Source of the DNA: Flavobacteriaceae bacterium
Lineage (GTDB): Bacteria; Bacteroidota; Bacteroidia; Flavobacteriales; Flavobacteriaceae
DNA length: 64,000 bases
NCBI GenBank assembly: GCA_021151665.1
Contig: JAGKWW010000007.1
Location: 1-64,000 of the forward strand
Direction of reading: 5' to 3'
Shown here: piece by piece, positions 8,738-16,596 of the stretch
Numbering within the stretch: the stretch's first letter is position 1
How the letters are laid out: the number at the start of each line of letters is the position of its first letter
Made by a program: the position numbers and the translations under genes
The notes under the pieces: generated by a model
Databases searched by the model: none
What the model was told of the DNA's origin: nothing
Seen by the model: the letters and a program-made list of their open reading frames with translations, nothing else

Positions 8738-9451
8738 TCAAAATTTATGCAGGATAAAGATGCAGGGCCTGTTGTGCAGGTCGGGCTTTTCTTTTTTCCA
8801 CTGGGCAACTGTTTTGGTCTTGATGTACTCTGTTGGTAGGGTAATGTCTGCGGCAATACACAAATGTGTTGCAGGCTGCAGCATCTGGAGCAGGTCTTCA
8901 ATAAGCTTATTGTTCCGGTAGGGTGTTTCTATAAACAGTTGCGACTGGCCTTTCTCCTGTGATAGTTTCTCGTAATGTTTCAACGCGTTTTTCTTCTCGC
9001 CTTTATCAATAGGCAAATATCCATTGAAGGCAAAGCTTTGGCCGTTCATTCCCGATGCCATCATGGCCAGCAGGATAGAGGATGGGCCTACCAACGGTAC
9101 TACCTGTATTCCTTTCTCATGAGCGAGCTTCACGATGGCAGCACCGGGGTCGGCTACGCCGGGGCATCCGGCTTCACTCATGAGCCCCACATTTTTGCCT
9201 TCCATTGCCGGTTGCAAAAAAGACGCGTGCTGGGAGGCTTCGGTATGTTTGTTTAGTACCGACAGCTTAAGGTCTGGCTGTTTTTTAGCCGGAAGAATTG
9301 CTTTGATGAACCGCCTGGCCGTCTTTTCATTTTCTACGATATAGTGGTCTATGAATTCAATAGAGCGCGCTACGGTTTCAGGCAGTACGGTTTTTGGGTC
9401 GGCATCGTCACCCAGCGGAACAGGGAGAAGGTATAATTTTCCGGCAGGCAT
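8738..9451 (-). CDS. RsmI-like SAM-dependent methyltransferase
   Basis: A 237-aa tetrapyrrole-methylase-fold enzyme. It has the RsmI-type motifs KLYLLPVPLGDD (N-terminal P-loop equivalent), LMSEAGCPGVADPGA and VVPLVGPSSILLAMMASG, then FNGYLPID and QLFIETPYRNNK. RsmI 2'-O-methylates C1402 of 16S rRNA. This shorter type, common in Bacteroidota, lacks the usual C-terminal extension, so the precise target is inferred. Its start codon shares a base with the stop of the upstream phosphatase gene (9451), so the two are translationally coupled and probably share the dnaA-proximal transcript. Confidence 0.85.
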   Translation of the reverse strand: MPAGKLYLLPVPLGDDADPKTVLPETVARSIEFIDHYIVENEKTARRFIKAILPAKKQPDLKLSVLNKHTEASQHASFLQPAMEGKNVGLMSEAGCPGVADPGAAIVKLAHEKGIQVVPLVGPSSILLAMMASGMNGQSFAFNGYLPIDKGEKKNALKHYEKLSQEKGQSQLFIETPYRNNKLIEDLLQMLQPATHLCIAADITLPTEYIKTKTVAQWKKEKPDLHNRPCIFILHKF

Positions 9452-9915
9452 CAGGAGTGTTCTTTTATTAGCTTTGAAGCTACAATGCTGCAGGCTTCAT
9501 CCAGCATATCATACACTTTGTCAAAGCCTTCAGGACCGCCGAAATACGGGTCGGGAACGTCGACTTTCTGTCTCGGAAAAACTTCATCCATCATCAGCTT
9601 CACCTTTGCCTTTGCTCCTTCATCCTGAGCCAGTGCCAACACATCCCGATAATTGGAAGCATCCATCACGTAGATATGGTCAAAATCGGTAAAATCAGAT
9701 TTTTTTATCTGCCTTGCCTTTTGGCAGCTGATGTCGAGCCCGCGGTTTCTTGCCGTGGCAATAGACCTTTCATCAGGCTGCTGGCCGGCATGCCAGTTTC
9801 CTGTTCCGGCAGAATCTACTTCGAATTTATCAGCGGGAAGTTTAGATTGCAATATACCTTCGGCAAGCGGTGAGCGGCAGATGTTGCCAAGGCAAACCAT
9901 CAGTATGCGTACCAT
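9451..9915 (-). CDS. Low-molecular-weight protein tyrosine phosphatase
   Basis: A 154-aa cytosolic phosphatase with the P-loop CLGNICRS (nucleophile Cys8, Arg14, Ser15) and the general acid Asp122 in DVPDPYFGG. Length is standard. In bacteria such enzymes dephosphorylate tyrosine kinases of capsule systems or arginine-phosphorylated proteins. No kinase or polysaccharide locus is near, so the substrate stays open. It is joined end to end with dnaA upstream (shared base at 9915) and the RsmI-like gene downstream. Confidence 0.92.
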   Translation of the reverse strand: MVRILMVCLGNICRSPLAEGILQSKLPADKFEVDSAGTGNWHAGQQPDERSIATARNRGLDISCQKARQIKKSDFTDFDHIYVMDASNYRDVLALAQDEGAKAKVKLMMDEVFPRQKVDVPDPYFGGPEGFDKVYDMLDEACSIVASKLIKEHS

Positions 9916-11342
9916 TACACCGACAATTTCTTGTTGATATCGTCTACAAATTTACGGAACTGCTTATCTGTAGTTACAAGATTATCTACGGTTTTGCAGG
10001 CATGCAGTACAGTAGCATGGTCACGGTCGCCAATTTGCGAGCCAATGTTTGCCAATGATGCCTTCGTAAACTTCTTAGCGAAGAACATGGCCAGCTGCCT
10101 CGCCTGCACCACATGGCGTTTGCGGGTTTTCGATTTTAAAGTATCTACATCAAGCTGGAAATAATCGGAAACTACCTTTTGTATATAGTCTATCGATATT
10201 TCGCGCTTTACGTTCTTTACAAATTTCTCGACCACCTGCTTTGCAAGGTCAAGCGTTACTTCGCGGTGGTTGAATGATGACTGGGCAATAAGCGATATGA
10301 TAGCGCCTTCCAGTTCGCGCACGTTGCTTTTTATATTGCGGGCCACATATTCTACGATCTCTTCCGGCATTTCTACGCCATCGCGGAAGAGGATGTTATT
10401 AAGGATAGAGATGCGGGTTTCGTAATCCGGTTGGTGAAGCTCGGCAGATAGCCCCCACTTGAACCGTGAAAGCAGGCGTTGCTCAATATCCTGCATGTCT
10501 ACAGGTGCCTTATCTGAGGTAAGGATAACCTGCTTGCCATTTTGGTGCAGGTGGTTAAAGATGTGGAAAAATACATCCTGTGTCCCCGTTTTACCGGAAA
10601 GGAATTGTACATCGTCTATAATAAGGACATCAATAAGCTGGTAGAAATGAATAAAGTCATTCCGTGTATTCCGCTTTACCGAGTCTATATATTGTTGTGT
10701 AAAAATTTCGGCGGAGATATAAAGTACCGTTTTCTCCGGGTACTTATCTTTTATCTCAACACCTATGGCATGGGCAAGGTGCGTCTTCCCTAAACCTACG
10801 CCGCCAAAAATAAGCAGCGGGTTAAAAGATGTACCGCCCGGCTTATTGGCCACGGCCATACCTGCCGATCGGGCCAGCCTGTTGGAGTCGCCCTCGAAAA
10901 AATTGTCGAAGCTGTAATTAGCGTTAAGCTGCGATTCTATCTTCAGGTTTCGGATTCCCGGTATAATGAACGGGTTTTTCAGCTCAGGATTTTTATTCTG
11001 TAACGGAACATCCACCTCCTGGGGCTTTACCGCGGTACGATGAGCGCTCGGCAACTGCTCTGTAAAGGGCTGTTTGTTGCCATAAGTGTTCTCCATCTTA
11101 ATTTTATAGAGTAACTTTGCACCGTTGCCAAGCTCTTTGGTAAGAGCTACTTTAAGGAGCTTTACGTAATGCTCTTCCAGCCATTCATAAAAGAATTTGC
11201 TGGGCACCTGTATATAAAGTGAATTGTCTGTAAGCTCAACCGCGCGTATTGGCTCGAACCAGGTCTTGTAAGCCTGATCCTGGATGTTGTCTTTTATGAA
11301 CACAAGACAGTTTTCCCATACCGATTGCGCAGTTTTAGTCAT
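9915..11342 (-). CDS. dnaA: Chromosomal replication initiator DnaA
   Basis: A 475-aa AAA+ initiator that opens oriC and loads the helicase. Domain I lies at residues 1-85 (WFEPIRAVEL), followed by a Pro/Gln-rich linker (95-125). The ATPase has Walker A GGVGLGKT (180-187) and Walker B VLIIDD (239-244). Domain IV holds the DnaA-box signature (IGSQIGDRDHATVLHACK). The gene starts a tight unit, dnaA - phosphatase - rsmI-like. I looked for DnaA boxes (TTATCCACA-like) in the upstream 187 bp and in neighbouring gaps and saw no cluster, so the origin is probably elsewhere. Confidence 0.97.
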   Translation of the reverse strand: MTKTAQSVWENCLVFIKDNIQDQAYKTWFEPIRAVELTDNSLYIQVPSKFFYEWLEEHYVKLLKVALTKELGNGAKLLYKIKMENTYGNKQPFTEQLPSAHRTAVKPQEVDVPLQNKNPELKNPFIIPGIRNLKIESQLNANYSFDNFFEGDSNRLARSAGMAVANKPGGTSFNPLLIFGGVGLGKTHLAHAIGVEIKDKYPEKTVLYISAEIFTQQYIDSVKRNTRNDFIHFYQLIDVLIIDDVQFLSGKTGTQDVFFHIFNHLHQNGKQVILTSDKAPVDMQDIEQRLLSRFKWGLSAELHQPDYETRISILNNILFRDGVEMPEEIVEYVARNIKSNVRELEGAIISLIAQSSFNHREVTLDLAKQVVEKFVKNVKREISIDYIQKVVSDYFQLDVDTLKSKTRKRHVVQARQLAMFFAKKFTKASLANIGSQIGDRDHATVLHACKTVDNLVTTDKQFRKFVDDINKKLSV

Positions 11343-11529
11343 AAATCCGAAAATTAATGTTTATTAAATGTTGTCTTACAAAATGGGGAGGAGAGCTAAT
11401 CTTCCTTTCGGGAGAACAAATATGATAACAAAATTCCTCAAAAAAAAACTGGGGCTATATTGATTATTTTAAAAAAATATTGTAAGCGATATTTTTACAA
11501 AATTAACACCAAATTAACCTTTAAAAAAT

Positions 11530-11931
11530 ATGAAATTTCACGAATTAGAAGTACGTGTGCGCTATGCTGAAACCGACCAGATGGGCGTTGTTTACCACGG
11601 AAATTATGCACAATACTTCGAAATGGGGCGTGTTGAATGGCTTAGAAATCTGGGGCTTAGCTACGCGTTTATGGAAAAGAACGGCGTTATGCTTCCGGTA
11701 GTGTCTTTAACAATAAATTATAAAAGGCCGGCACGGTACGATGACCTCCTCAGGGTGCGCACTATTTTCAAAAAACAGGAGTCGGTACGGATAGAATTTG
11801 ACTACGAAATCTACAATGAAAAAGGAGAGTTATTAACAACGGGAAACTCGGTGCTGGTGTTCGTAGATATGAAAACGGGGCGGCCGGTTTCGCCTCCGGA
11901 TTATGTAACAGAGAAACTGAAGTTCGATTAG
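11530..11931 (+). CDS. YbgC/4HBT-type acyl-CoA thioesterase
   Basis: A 133-aa hotdog-fold thioesterase. The active-site segment RYAETDQMGVVYHGNYAQYF carries the catalytic Asp16 and His23 of the 4-hydroxybenzoyl-CoA thioesterase/YbgC group, followed by EMGRVEWLR. It hydrolyses acyl-CoA thioesters; the chain preference is unknown. It is divergent from dnaA (187 bp, AT-rich) and its end overlaps the convergent yigZ-like gene by 4 bp. Confidence 0.92.
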   Translation: MKFHELEVRVRYAETDQMGVVYHGNYAQYFEMGRVEWLRNLGLSYAFMEKNGVMLPVVSLTINYKRPARYDDLLRVRTIFKKQESVRIEFDYEIYNEKGELLTTGNSVLVFVDMKTGRPVSPPDYVTEKLKFD

Positions 11932-12536
11932 TTTTCAGTCGTTACCTTTACGCCGTAAATAGTACGCAACGCCTCTTCTGCCGAAGGGGCGTTCTTTTTT
12001 CGTGTGGCTACTACCATCTCGCAATCCATCTCCATTTTCTGCGAGGCGATATTCAGGTTCTTTTCCCGGATTACACGCATTACCTTATTAAGGTCTGCGT
12101 ATGCAAAACTTAGTGTAAAGCGAATGTCAATTGTCCGCTCTTCAATTTCAGATGCTTCCAGCGCCATTTGTGCTGATGCGCGGTAAGCCGATATAAGTCC
12201 GCCAACCCCAAGCTTAATTCCGCCAAAATAACGAACGACTACAACCAGCACATTGGTTACGTCAAAAGATTGTATCTGCCCATAAATAGGCATGCCCGCG
12301 CTGTTGGAAGGCTCGCCGTCATCATTGGCCCGGTAATAAATTGTTGAGGTACCTACCTGAAACGCATAACACCAATGGCGTGCCGCATGATGTTGTTTCT
12401 TCAGCCGTTCCAGAATTGGCTTTACGTCGTCTTCGTTCGCAATAGGAAAAGCATACCCGTAAAATTTACTGTGCTTCTCTTTAAAAAGCGTTTCTTCAGA
12501 AGGCGCAGCCAGTGTACGATAGGTGTCTTTTTCCAC
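11928..12536 (-). CDS. YigZ/IMPACT family protein
   Basis: A 202-aa protein of the UPF0029/IMPACT group. It has the signature block AARHWCYAFQVG, then YRANDDGEPSNSAGMPI, VLVVVVRYFGGIKLGVGGL and the final small ferredoxin-like domain. The start is a GTG at 12536 (MEKDTYRT), placed by the -7 element 14 bp upstream. The eukaryotic relative IMPACT inhibits Gcn2 signalling. The bacterial role is unsettled (a possible RNA- or translation-linked function). Confidence 0.88.
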   Translation of the reverse strand: MEKDTYRTLAAPSEETLFKEKHSKFYGYAFPIANEDDVKPILERLKKQHHAARHWCYAFQVGTSTIYYRANDDGEPSNSAGMPIYGQIQSFDVTNVLVVVVRYFGGIKLGVGGLISAYRASAQMALEASEIEERTIDIRFTLSFAYADLNKVMRVIREKNLNIASQKMEMDCEMVVATRKKNAPSAEEALRTIYGVKVTTEN

Positions 12537-12549
12537 AACAGGTTTTTTG

Positions 12550-12557
12550 CAAAAATA
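12550..12557 (-). promoter_or_regulatory. Predicted -7 promoter element of the yigZ-like gene
   Basis: Minus-strand TATTTTTG matches TAnnTTTG, 14 bp before the GTG start. The expected transcript leader is under 10 nt. Confidence 0.5.
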
Positions 12558-12583
12558 CCGCTTGCGCCGGTTTTCTGCAAACG

Positions 12584-13171
12584 CTAAAGGATTTCGTATC
12601 CAATCGGCTTAAAGCTCCCGTTGTTAGACTGCGGTGCCGAACACGCGGTAAGCCCCACGATAAGATCCATTTGAGCTTCCAATATTATATAGTCGCCGGC
12701 CTTGCTTTTTGGCGGATGCACGCCCACTTTTCCGGACTCCCGGTCTACACTCACGTTCATAAAAATGTTGAAAGTAATCGGTATGTCATCCGGCCCGATT
12801 CCGTATTCTGACAGCGCTTCGCATAAGTTGCCAAAGCATCCCTGGTGTGGATCCTTATCGCCGTAAATGATCCGGAAGGTATCTTTGCTGCACGGCGTAA
12901 GGAGGAAATCGTGCCTGCCGACAGTATCTTTTACGAGGCGGAACATCACATTGCTCCGGTTAGAATAGAATTCGTGGCCGGCCGTCAGGAAGATTGTTTC
13001 GGCGTAATCTATAGTGCGGCCGGATGAAAGATATTCTTTTTTGTCATGCAGGTTATAGCAGATAAGGTCGGATACCTGCTCGCCGTTCAGGTCGGTAATT
13101 TTTAATCGCTGGCCTTTTTTTAAAATAAATGAAGTTCCGCTACGCGGACTGATGATGTTGCTTTGGGTCAT
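12584..13171 (-). CDS. DUF1989 / urea-carboxylase-associated family protein
   Basis: A 195-aa protein of the DUF1989 family. Recognisable segments are TDLNGEQVSDLICYN (31-40), SSGRTIDY, HDFLLTPCS with Cys94, HQGCFGN with Cys112, FNIFMNVSV and MDLIVGLTACS with Cys177. Family members usually sit beside urea or guanidine carboxylase genes or other nitrogen-metabolism genes; no carboxylase is near here. Instead it overlaps by 32 bp the upstream gene for a GntA-like N-hydroxylase homologue, so both are made from one message and should act together. The biochemical activity of DUF1989 is not established to my knowledge. Confidence 0.8.
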   Translation of the reverse strand: MTQSNIISPRSGTSFILKKGQRLKITDLNGEQVSDLICYNLHDKKEYLSSGRTIDYAETIFLTAGHEFYSNRSNVMFRLVKDTVGRHDFLLTPCSKDTFRIIYGDKDPHQGCFGNLCEALSEYGIGPDDIPITFNIFMNVSVDRESGKVGVHPPKSKAGDYIILEAQMDLIVGLTACSAPQSNNGSFKPIGYEIL

Positions 13172-13823
13172 GATGTATGTCTAATGGGCATTTCCAGTTA
13201 TTCGCAAGTTGCTGGCCGGTGTACTGCCAGGCTTCAGAAGCATCGCCAAAGTCCCTTAGCATCGGGTTAATATCGCCTGCAAGGGCGGCGTCTTTTTTGC
13301 GGATTATATTTTGTAGTTTCTGGTATTGGCCTGTTTCTCTAAGTTTTTCAAATTGGGCATGCGGGTTGAATACAAGGGCCGGATAGGCAAACCTCCGTGC
13401 CGGCCGGCTTGCAGCAGGGTGGAGGCCCACAATAAAATAAGCCTCCTCCTTCAGGCTGAAGCTGAAGTTCTCCGAATGCACGTCGGGGCTTACTCTGGTA
13501 TCATAATGATATTGTGCTGCGTCAAGGTCTGCCAGGGCCTGGAGCCTGCTCCAGAAGAACCGCGCATAAAGCTGCTCATCATACACGTCCGGCTGTCGGA
13601 ATACCACGGCGGCGCTTTGAAACATTTTGTCGCTCTCCCGGAATTTATCGGTGAAATTATAAATGAATTCCAGTATAGCCCGGTCATCTTTAGGGCAGGC
13701 CATGTGGTCTGCCACAAATACCTCTAACTGGCCTTTTGCAAGTGCAGCTTTTGCCGCAACACACGGAAACATTTCATTACTTAAATGGTTGTGTAACGCC
13801 TCTTTGATCTCCACCTCTGTCAT
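13140..13823 (-). CDS. YqcI/YcgG family protein, GntA-like heme-dependent N-hydroxylase homologue
   Basis: A 227-aa cytosolic protein. It shows the YqcI/YcgG pattern: FPCVAAKAAL near the N-terminus (Cys21), VHSENFSFSLKEEAYFIVGLHP (116-136), ASRPARRFAYPALVFNPHAQFEKLR (138-162), and a C-terminal CPL motif. The family includes GntA, the heme-dependent N-hydroxylase of guanitoxin biosynthesis, which hydroxylates a guanidino group. Which residue binds heme here cannot be read from sequence alone; His135 in the invariant GLHP is a reasonable candidate. It has its own upstream region and overlaps the DUF1989 gene by 32 bp. No other guanitoxin genes are present, so the substrate is unknown. Confidence 0.75.
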   Translation of the reverse strand: MTEVEIKEALHNHLSNEMFPCVAAKAALAKGQLEVFVADHMACPKDDRAILEFIYNFTDKFRESDKMFQSAAVVFRQPDVYDEQLYARFFWSRLQALADLDAAQYHYDTRVSPDVHSENFSFSLKEEAYFIVGLHPAASRPARRFAYPALVFNPHAQFEKLRETGQYQKLQNIIRKKDAALAGDINPMLRDFGDASEAWQYTGQQLANNWKCPLDIHHDPKQHHQSA

Positions 13824-13953
13824 AGCAATTTCTTTTGTTACAGCAATTTCGGCATTACAAAAGCGGCAGGCAATAACTTTGACGTTTGGTTAAGGGGAAA
13901 GTCTTACAATGCTTTCGTTAAAAATCAGTAATATTGTGGTAAATCACATTATC

Positions 13954-14382
13954 ATGAAAGTTTTAAAATCTGCAATGTTGCTTTTATCAGCAGTTGCAAT
14001 GGTATCCTGCGGACAAAAACAGGAACCCAAAGAGCGTTACTGTGGTAAGGACATTTCCGGTTTTGAGGTAATGGACCTGAAAAAGCTGGGGGAGACCTAT
14101 AAGTTTACCGAAGCCGATAATAAGCTGGCGCTTGATGTGCAAAATGTGCTGACAAAAATGGCTGCCGATAAAAAAGCTGAAATCGAGGTAGGTATGATCG
14201 TACATGATAAAGAGCGCATCGGCTTTTACATTATCGTTCCCGAAGATCCGGAAATTATAGAGGCGTCAAGCTGCTATCTTTTACAGAACGATATGGGTGG
14301 AAGGCTGCCAAAATCGCGCAAGCTGTTATTCTATGCAAAAGACCATAATTCGCTTTTAGCCGCAATAACCAATAAAGATTGA
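13954..14382 (+). CDS. Hypothetical lipoprotein
   Basis: A 142-aa lipoprotein starting at the ATG at 13954. In-frame codons upstream do not precede the signal peptide. The signal peptide MKVLKSAMLLLSAVAMVSC ends in a lipobox (MVSC, Cys19). The rest is soluble and charged, with KLGETYKFTEADNKLALDVQNVLTKM and a C-terminal YAKDHNSLLAAI. No named domain is recognised. It is a single gene whose stop codon directly abuts the end of the convergent HAD gene. Confidence 0.65.
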   Translation: MKVLKSAMLLLSAVAMVSCGQKQEPKERYCGKDISGFEVMDLKKLGETYKFTEADNKLALDVQNVLTKMAADKKAEIEVGMIVHDKERIGFYIIVPEDPEIIEASSCYLLQNDMGGRLPKSRKLLFYAKDHNSLLAAITNKD

Positions 14383-15000
14383 TCAGGCTTCGTCGAGGTT
14401 GAGGATCTTTTTATCGAAAAGCTCCACGACGTCTTCTTGACCTTTTTGAAGATTCCACACCCGGAAGCCTAATGCTTGGGCCGCATCGGTATTAAATTTT
14501 TTGTCATCTACCACCAGTGTACGCTTAGGTTGTATCTCGTGTTTATTGATCACGTAGTAAAATGCCTGCTCATCGGGCTTCCGGGTGCCAATTTCGTGTG
14601 AGAAATAGACCTTTTCAAAACACTGATAAAAATCGCTGTAGAACGAAGACCCGGCGTCCTGCTCAAACTTTTCCAGGTGAATAGGGTCGGTGTTGCTCAA
14701 AAGGAACAGCCGGTAATTTTGAGCCAGCTTTTGCAGAAACTCCAGCCTGTATAACGGGAAATCGGCAATGCCTGCATTCCAGGCTTCTTTAACCTGCCCG
14801 GGCGTCGCGTTGTTGGTGTATTTTTGAAGTCCTTTTAAAAAGTCATCTTCATTTATCTTTCCGGTCTCGAGTTTAAGCTCAAGCTTCTCCATTTCATGAT
14901 TCCAGCTGGTAATTCCCAGTTCGGCGAGCTTTTTATCTTTTGCCTCACTGTCTTTGTTGATGAAAATATCGCCAAAATCAAATATTATCGTATTGACCAT
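14383..15000 (-). CDS. HAD family hydrolase (YihX-like)
   Basis: A 205-aa haloacid-dehalogenase-type hydrolase. Motif I is IIFDFGDIF (nucleophile Asp8), motif II LLSNTD, motif III GTRKPDEQAF (Lys), and motif IV TLVVDDKKFNTDAA. A helical cap lies between motifs I and II. Members of this subgroup act on sugar phosphates or nucleotides; the substrate is not predictable. Its start overlaps the end of ribD by 23 bp. A HAD phosphatase next to ribD might dephosphorylate the RibD product, a step for which HAD enzymes are known in other bacteria. That role is inference. Confidence 0.85.
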   Translation of the reverse strand: MVNTIIFDFGDIFINKDSEAKDKKLAELGITSWNHEMEKLELKLETGKINEDDFLKGLQKYTNNATPGQVKEAWNAGIADFPLYRLEFLQKLAQNYRLFLLSNTDPIHLEKFEQDAGSSFYSDFYQCFEKVYFSHEIGTRKPDEQAFYYVINKHEIQPKRTLVVDDKKFNTDAAQALGFRVWNLQKGQEDVVELFDKKILNLDEA

Positions 15001-16054
15001 GATTCCTGAATATTAAAAGTTCATCGGTGCCTATAATTTGCCTTTCGGTTGGTTCAAAATTTAAATCAGGTGCAGGTACGCCCTTTCCCAGATAAACTGG
15101 TCCGGTAAAGACCCTCGCCTCATCCCAAAGCCCGGCTTCAATAAACGCCTGTAATACCTGCCGGCCACCTTCTACAATAGCTGACTGAAGCTTGTTTGTG
15201 TAAAGGCTGTGGCATACAGCATCGGCAAGTCCGTCAGAAAGTGGCGTATACTCATACCTCAGGTTATCTAAATTAGCGAAATCCCTGCGCTCTGTCAATA
15301 CAATTGTTTTTATTTTTTGATTTTTAACAGTGTAATTGTCAGTGATACTAGCGTTACGATCCATTATCACACGTACCGGATCGATACCCGTCCATGACCT
15401 TACATCCAGCGACGGATTATCGGCCAGAATTGTTCCGCTGCCGGCTATAATCGCCATCTCCTCGCTGCGCCACTTATGCACCAGCTGCCGCGAATAGCGG
15501 TTGCTTATCCAAACAGGTTTTTTATCCGTGATATCATCTCCGGGTGTTTGAATTGGCGCGATAAATCCGTCGGCACTTTGCGCCCATTTCAAAACGATAT
15601 AGGGCCGTTTTTTTTCATGGAAAGTAAAAAACCTCCGGTTGCTTTCGCGGCACTGTTTTTCAAGTACTCCTACAATCACCTCTTTGCCGGCTTCACGTAA
15701 TTTGCGTATGCCATTGCCCGCCACTTTTTCGTGCGGATCTTGAGTGCCTACAACAATGCGGGGTATTTGCTGCGCTATAATAAGGTCGCAGCAGGGGGGA
15801 GTTTTCCCGAAATGACTGCAGGGCTCCAGGCTTACATATAATGTAGCGTGCGGTATCAGGTGGCGGTCTTCCGGCTTTACCGAGTTGATGCAGTTCACTT
15901 CGCCGTGAGGCCCGCCGTAGGGCGAAGTATGGCCTTCGCCGATAATACGGCTATTGTGTACCAGTACTGCTCCTACAGATGGATTGGGCATGGCTGCTCG
16001 AAGCCCGTGTTGCGCCAGTTCGAGGCAGCGCTGCATGTATAGCTCGTGGTTCAT
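14978..16054 (-). CDS. ribD: Bifunctional riboflavin biosynthesis deaminase/reductase
   Basis: A 358-aa two-domain enzyme. The N-terminal deaminase (1-145) has the zinc site HGEVNC (His50, Glu52) and PCSHFGKTPPCC (Cys79, Cys88). The C-terminal reductase (150-358) begins RPYIVLKWAQSADGFI. It converts the pyrimidine product of GTP cyclohydrolase II in two steps toward 5-amino-6-ribitylamino-uracil phosphate. Length is standard. It overlaps the HAD hydrolase downstream by 23 bp and diverges from a GNAT gene 56 bp upstream. Confidence 0.96.
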   Translation of the reverse strand: MNHELYMQRCLELAQHGLRAAMPNPSVGAVLVHNSRIIGEGHTSPYGGPHGEVNCINSVKPEDRHLIPHATLYVSLEPCSHFGKTPPCCDLIIAQQIPRIVVGTQDPHEKVAGNGIRKLREAGKEVIVGVLEKQCRESNRRFFTFHEKKRPYIVLKWAQSADGFIAPIQTPGDDITDKKPVWISNRYSRQLVHKWRSEEMAIIAGSGTILADNPSLDVRSWTGIDPVRVIMDRNASITDNYTVKNQKIKTIVLTERRDFANLDNLRYEYTPLSDGLADAVCHSLYTNKLQSAIVEGGRQVLQAFIEAGLWDEARVFTGPVYLGKGVPAPDLNFEPTERQIIGTDELLIFRNHGQYDNI

Positions 16055-16098
16055 AGGGTAAAGTTACAAATTAAGCGGTCTTTGCCAGTCAAATATAA

Positions 16099-16106
16099 TA
16101 ACTTTG
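16099..16106 (+). promoter_or_regulatory. Predicted -7 element giving a nearly leaderless GNAT-prmC message
   Basis: TAACTTTG ends 4 bp before the ATG at 16111. A transcription start 4-7 nt after the box would fall on or beside the start codon. Confidence 0.5.
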
Positions 16107-16110
16107 CAGA

Positions 16111-16596
16111 ATGCAGATACGCCTGATACAACCCGAAGATAATCCATTTGTTGCACAGCTGATACGCGAGGTGCTCATTGAGCATAATGTGCCGAAAGTA
16201 GGCACAGCATATGCCGATGTTTCGCTTGACTTTATGTATCAAGCCTACAATGAACCGGCGTCAGCGTATTTTGTGATTATATCAGATGAGGGCAAAATAA
16301 TTGGAGGCGCCGGAGTGGCCCCCCTGGCAAACGGCCCTGACGGGGTGTGCGAATTGCAGAAGATGTACTTCGCTCCCGAAGCCCGTGGTAAAGGCCTTGG
16401 TGCCCAAATGATGGAGGCATGCCTCGATGCGGCCCGAAAGTTTGGCTATGTAAAATGCTACCTGGAAACTATGCCGTATATGAAAGCCGCCCAACAACTC
16501 TACCTTCGCTCGGGTTTTGAATATATCGAGGCGCCTATGGGCGATACAGGCCATAGTTCCTGCCCGGTGTGGATGCTAAAAGATCTAAAGGTATGA
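16111..16596 (+). CDS. GNAT family N-acetyltransferase
   Basis: A 161-aa acetyltransferase with an intact acetyl-CoA loop (MYFAPEARGKGLGAQMM) and C-terminal MPYMKAAQQLYLRSGFEYIEAP. The C-terminus GHSSCPVWMLKDL resembles the GNAT group that includes MarR-linked amino-acid acetyltransferases. The substrate is unknown. Its stop overlaps the prmC start (ATGA, 16593-16596), so the two genes are coupled. The promoter lies immediately upstream. Confidence 0.87.
   Translation: MQIRLIQPEDNPFVAQLIREVLIEHNVPKVGTAYADVSLDFMYQAYNEPASAYFVIISDEGKIIGGAGVAPLANGPDGVCELQKMYFAPEARGKGLGAQMMEACLDAARKFGYVKCYLETMPYMKAAQQLYLRSGFEYIEAPMGDTGHSSCPVWMLKDLKV

Noticed and set aside
11343..11529. Replication origin next to dnaA
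   Set aside because: No cluster of DnaA boxes (TTATCCACA-like) was found in this gap; the region is only AT-rich.
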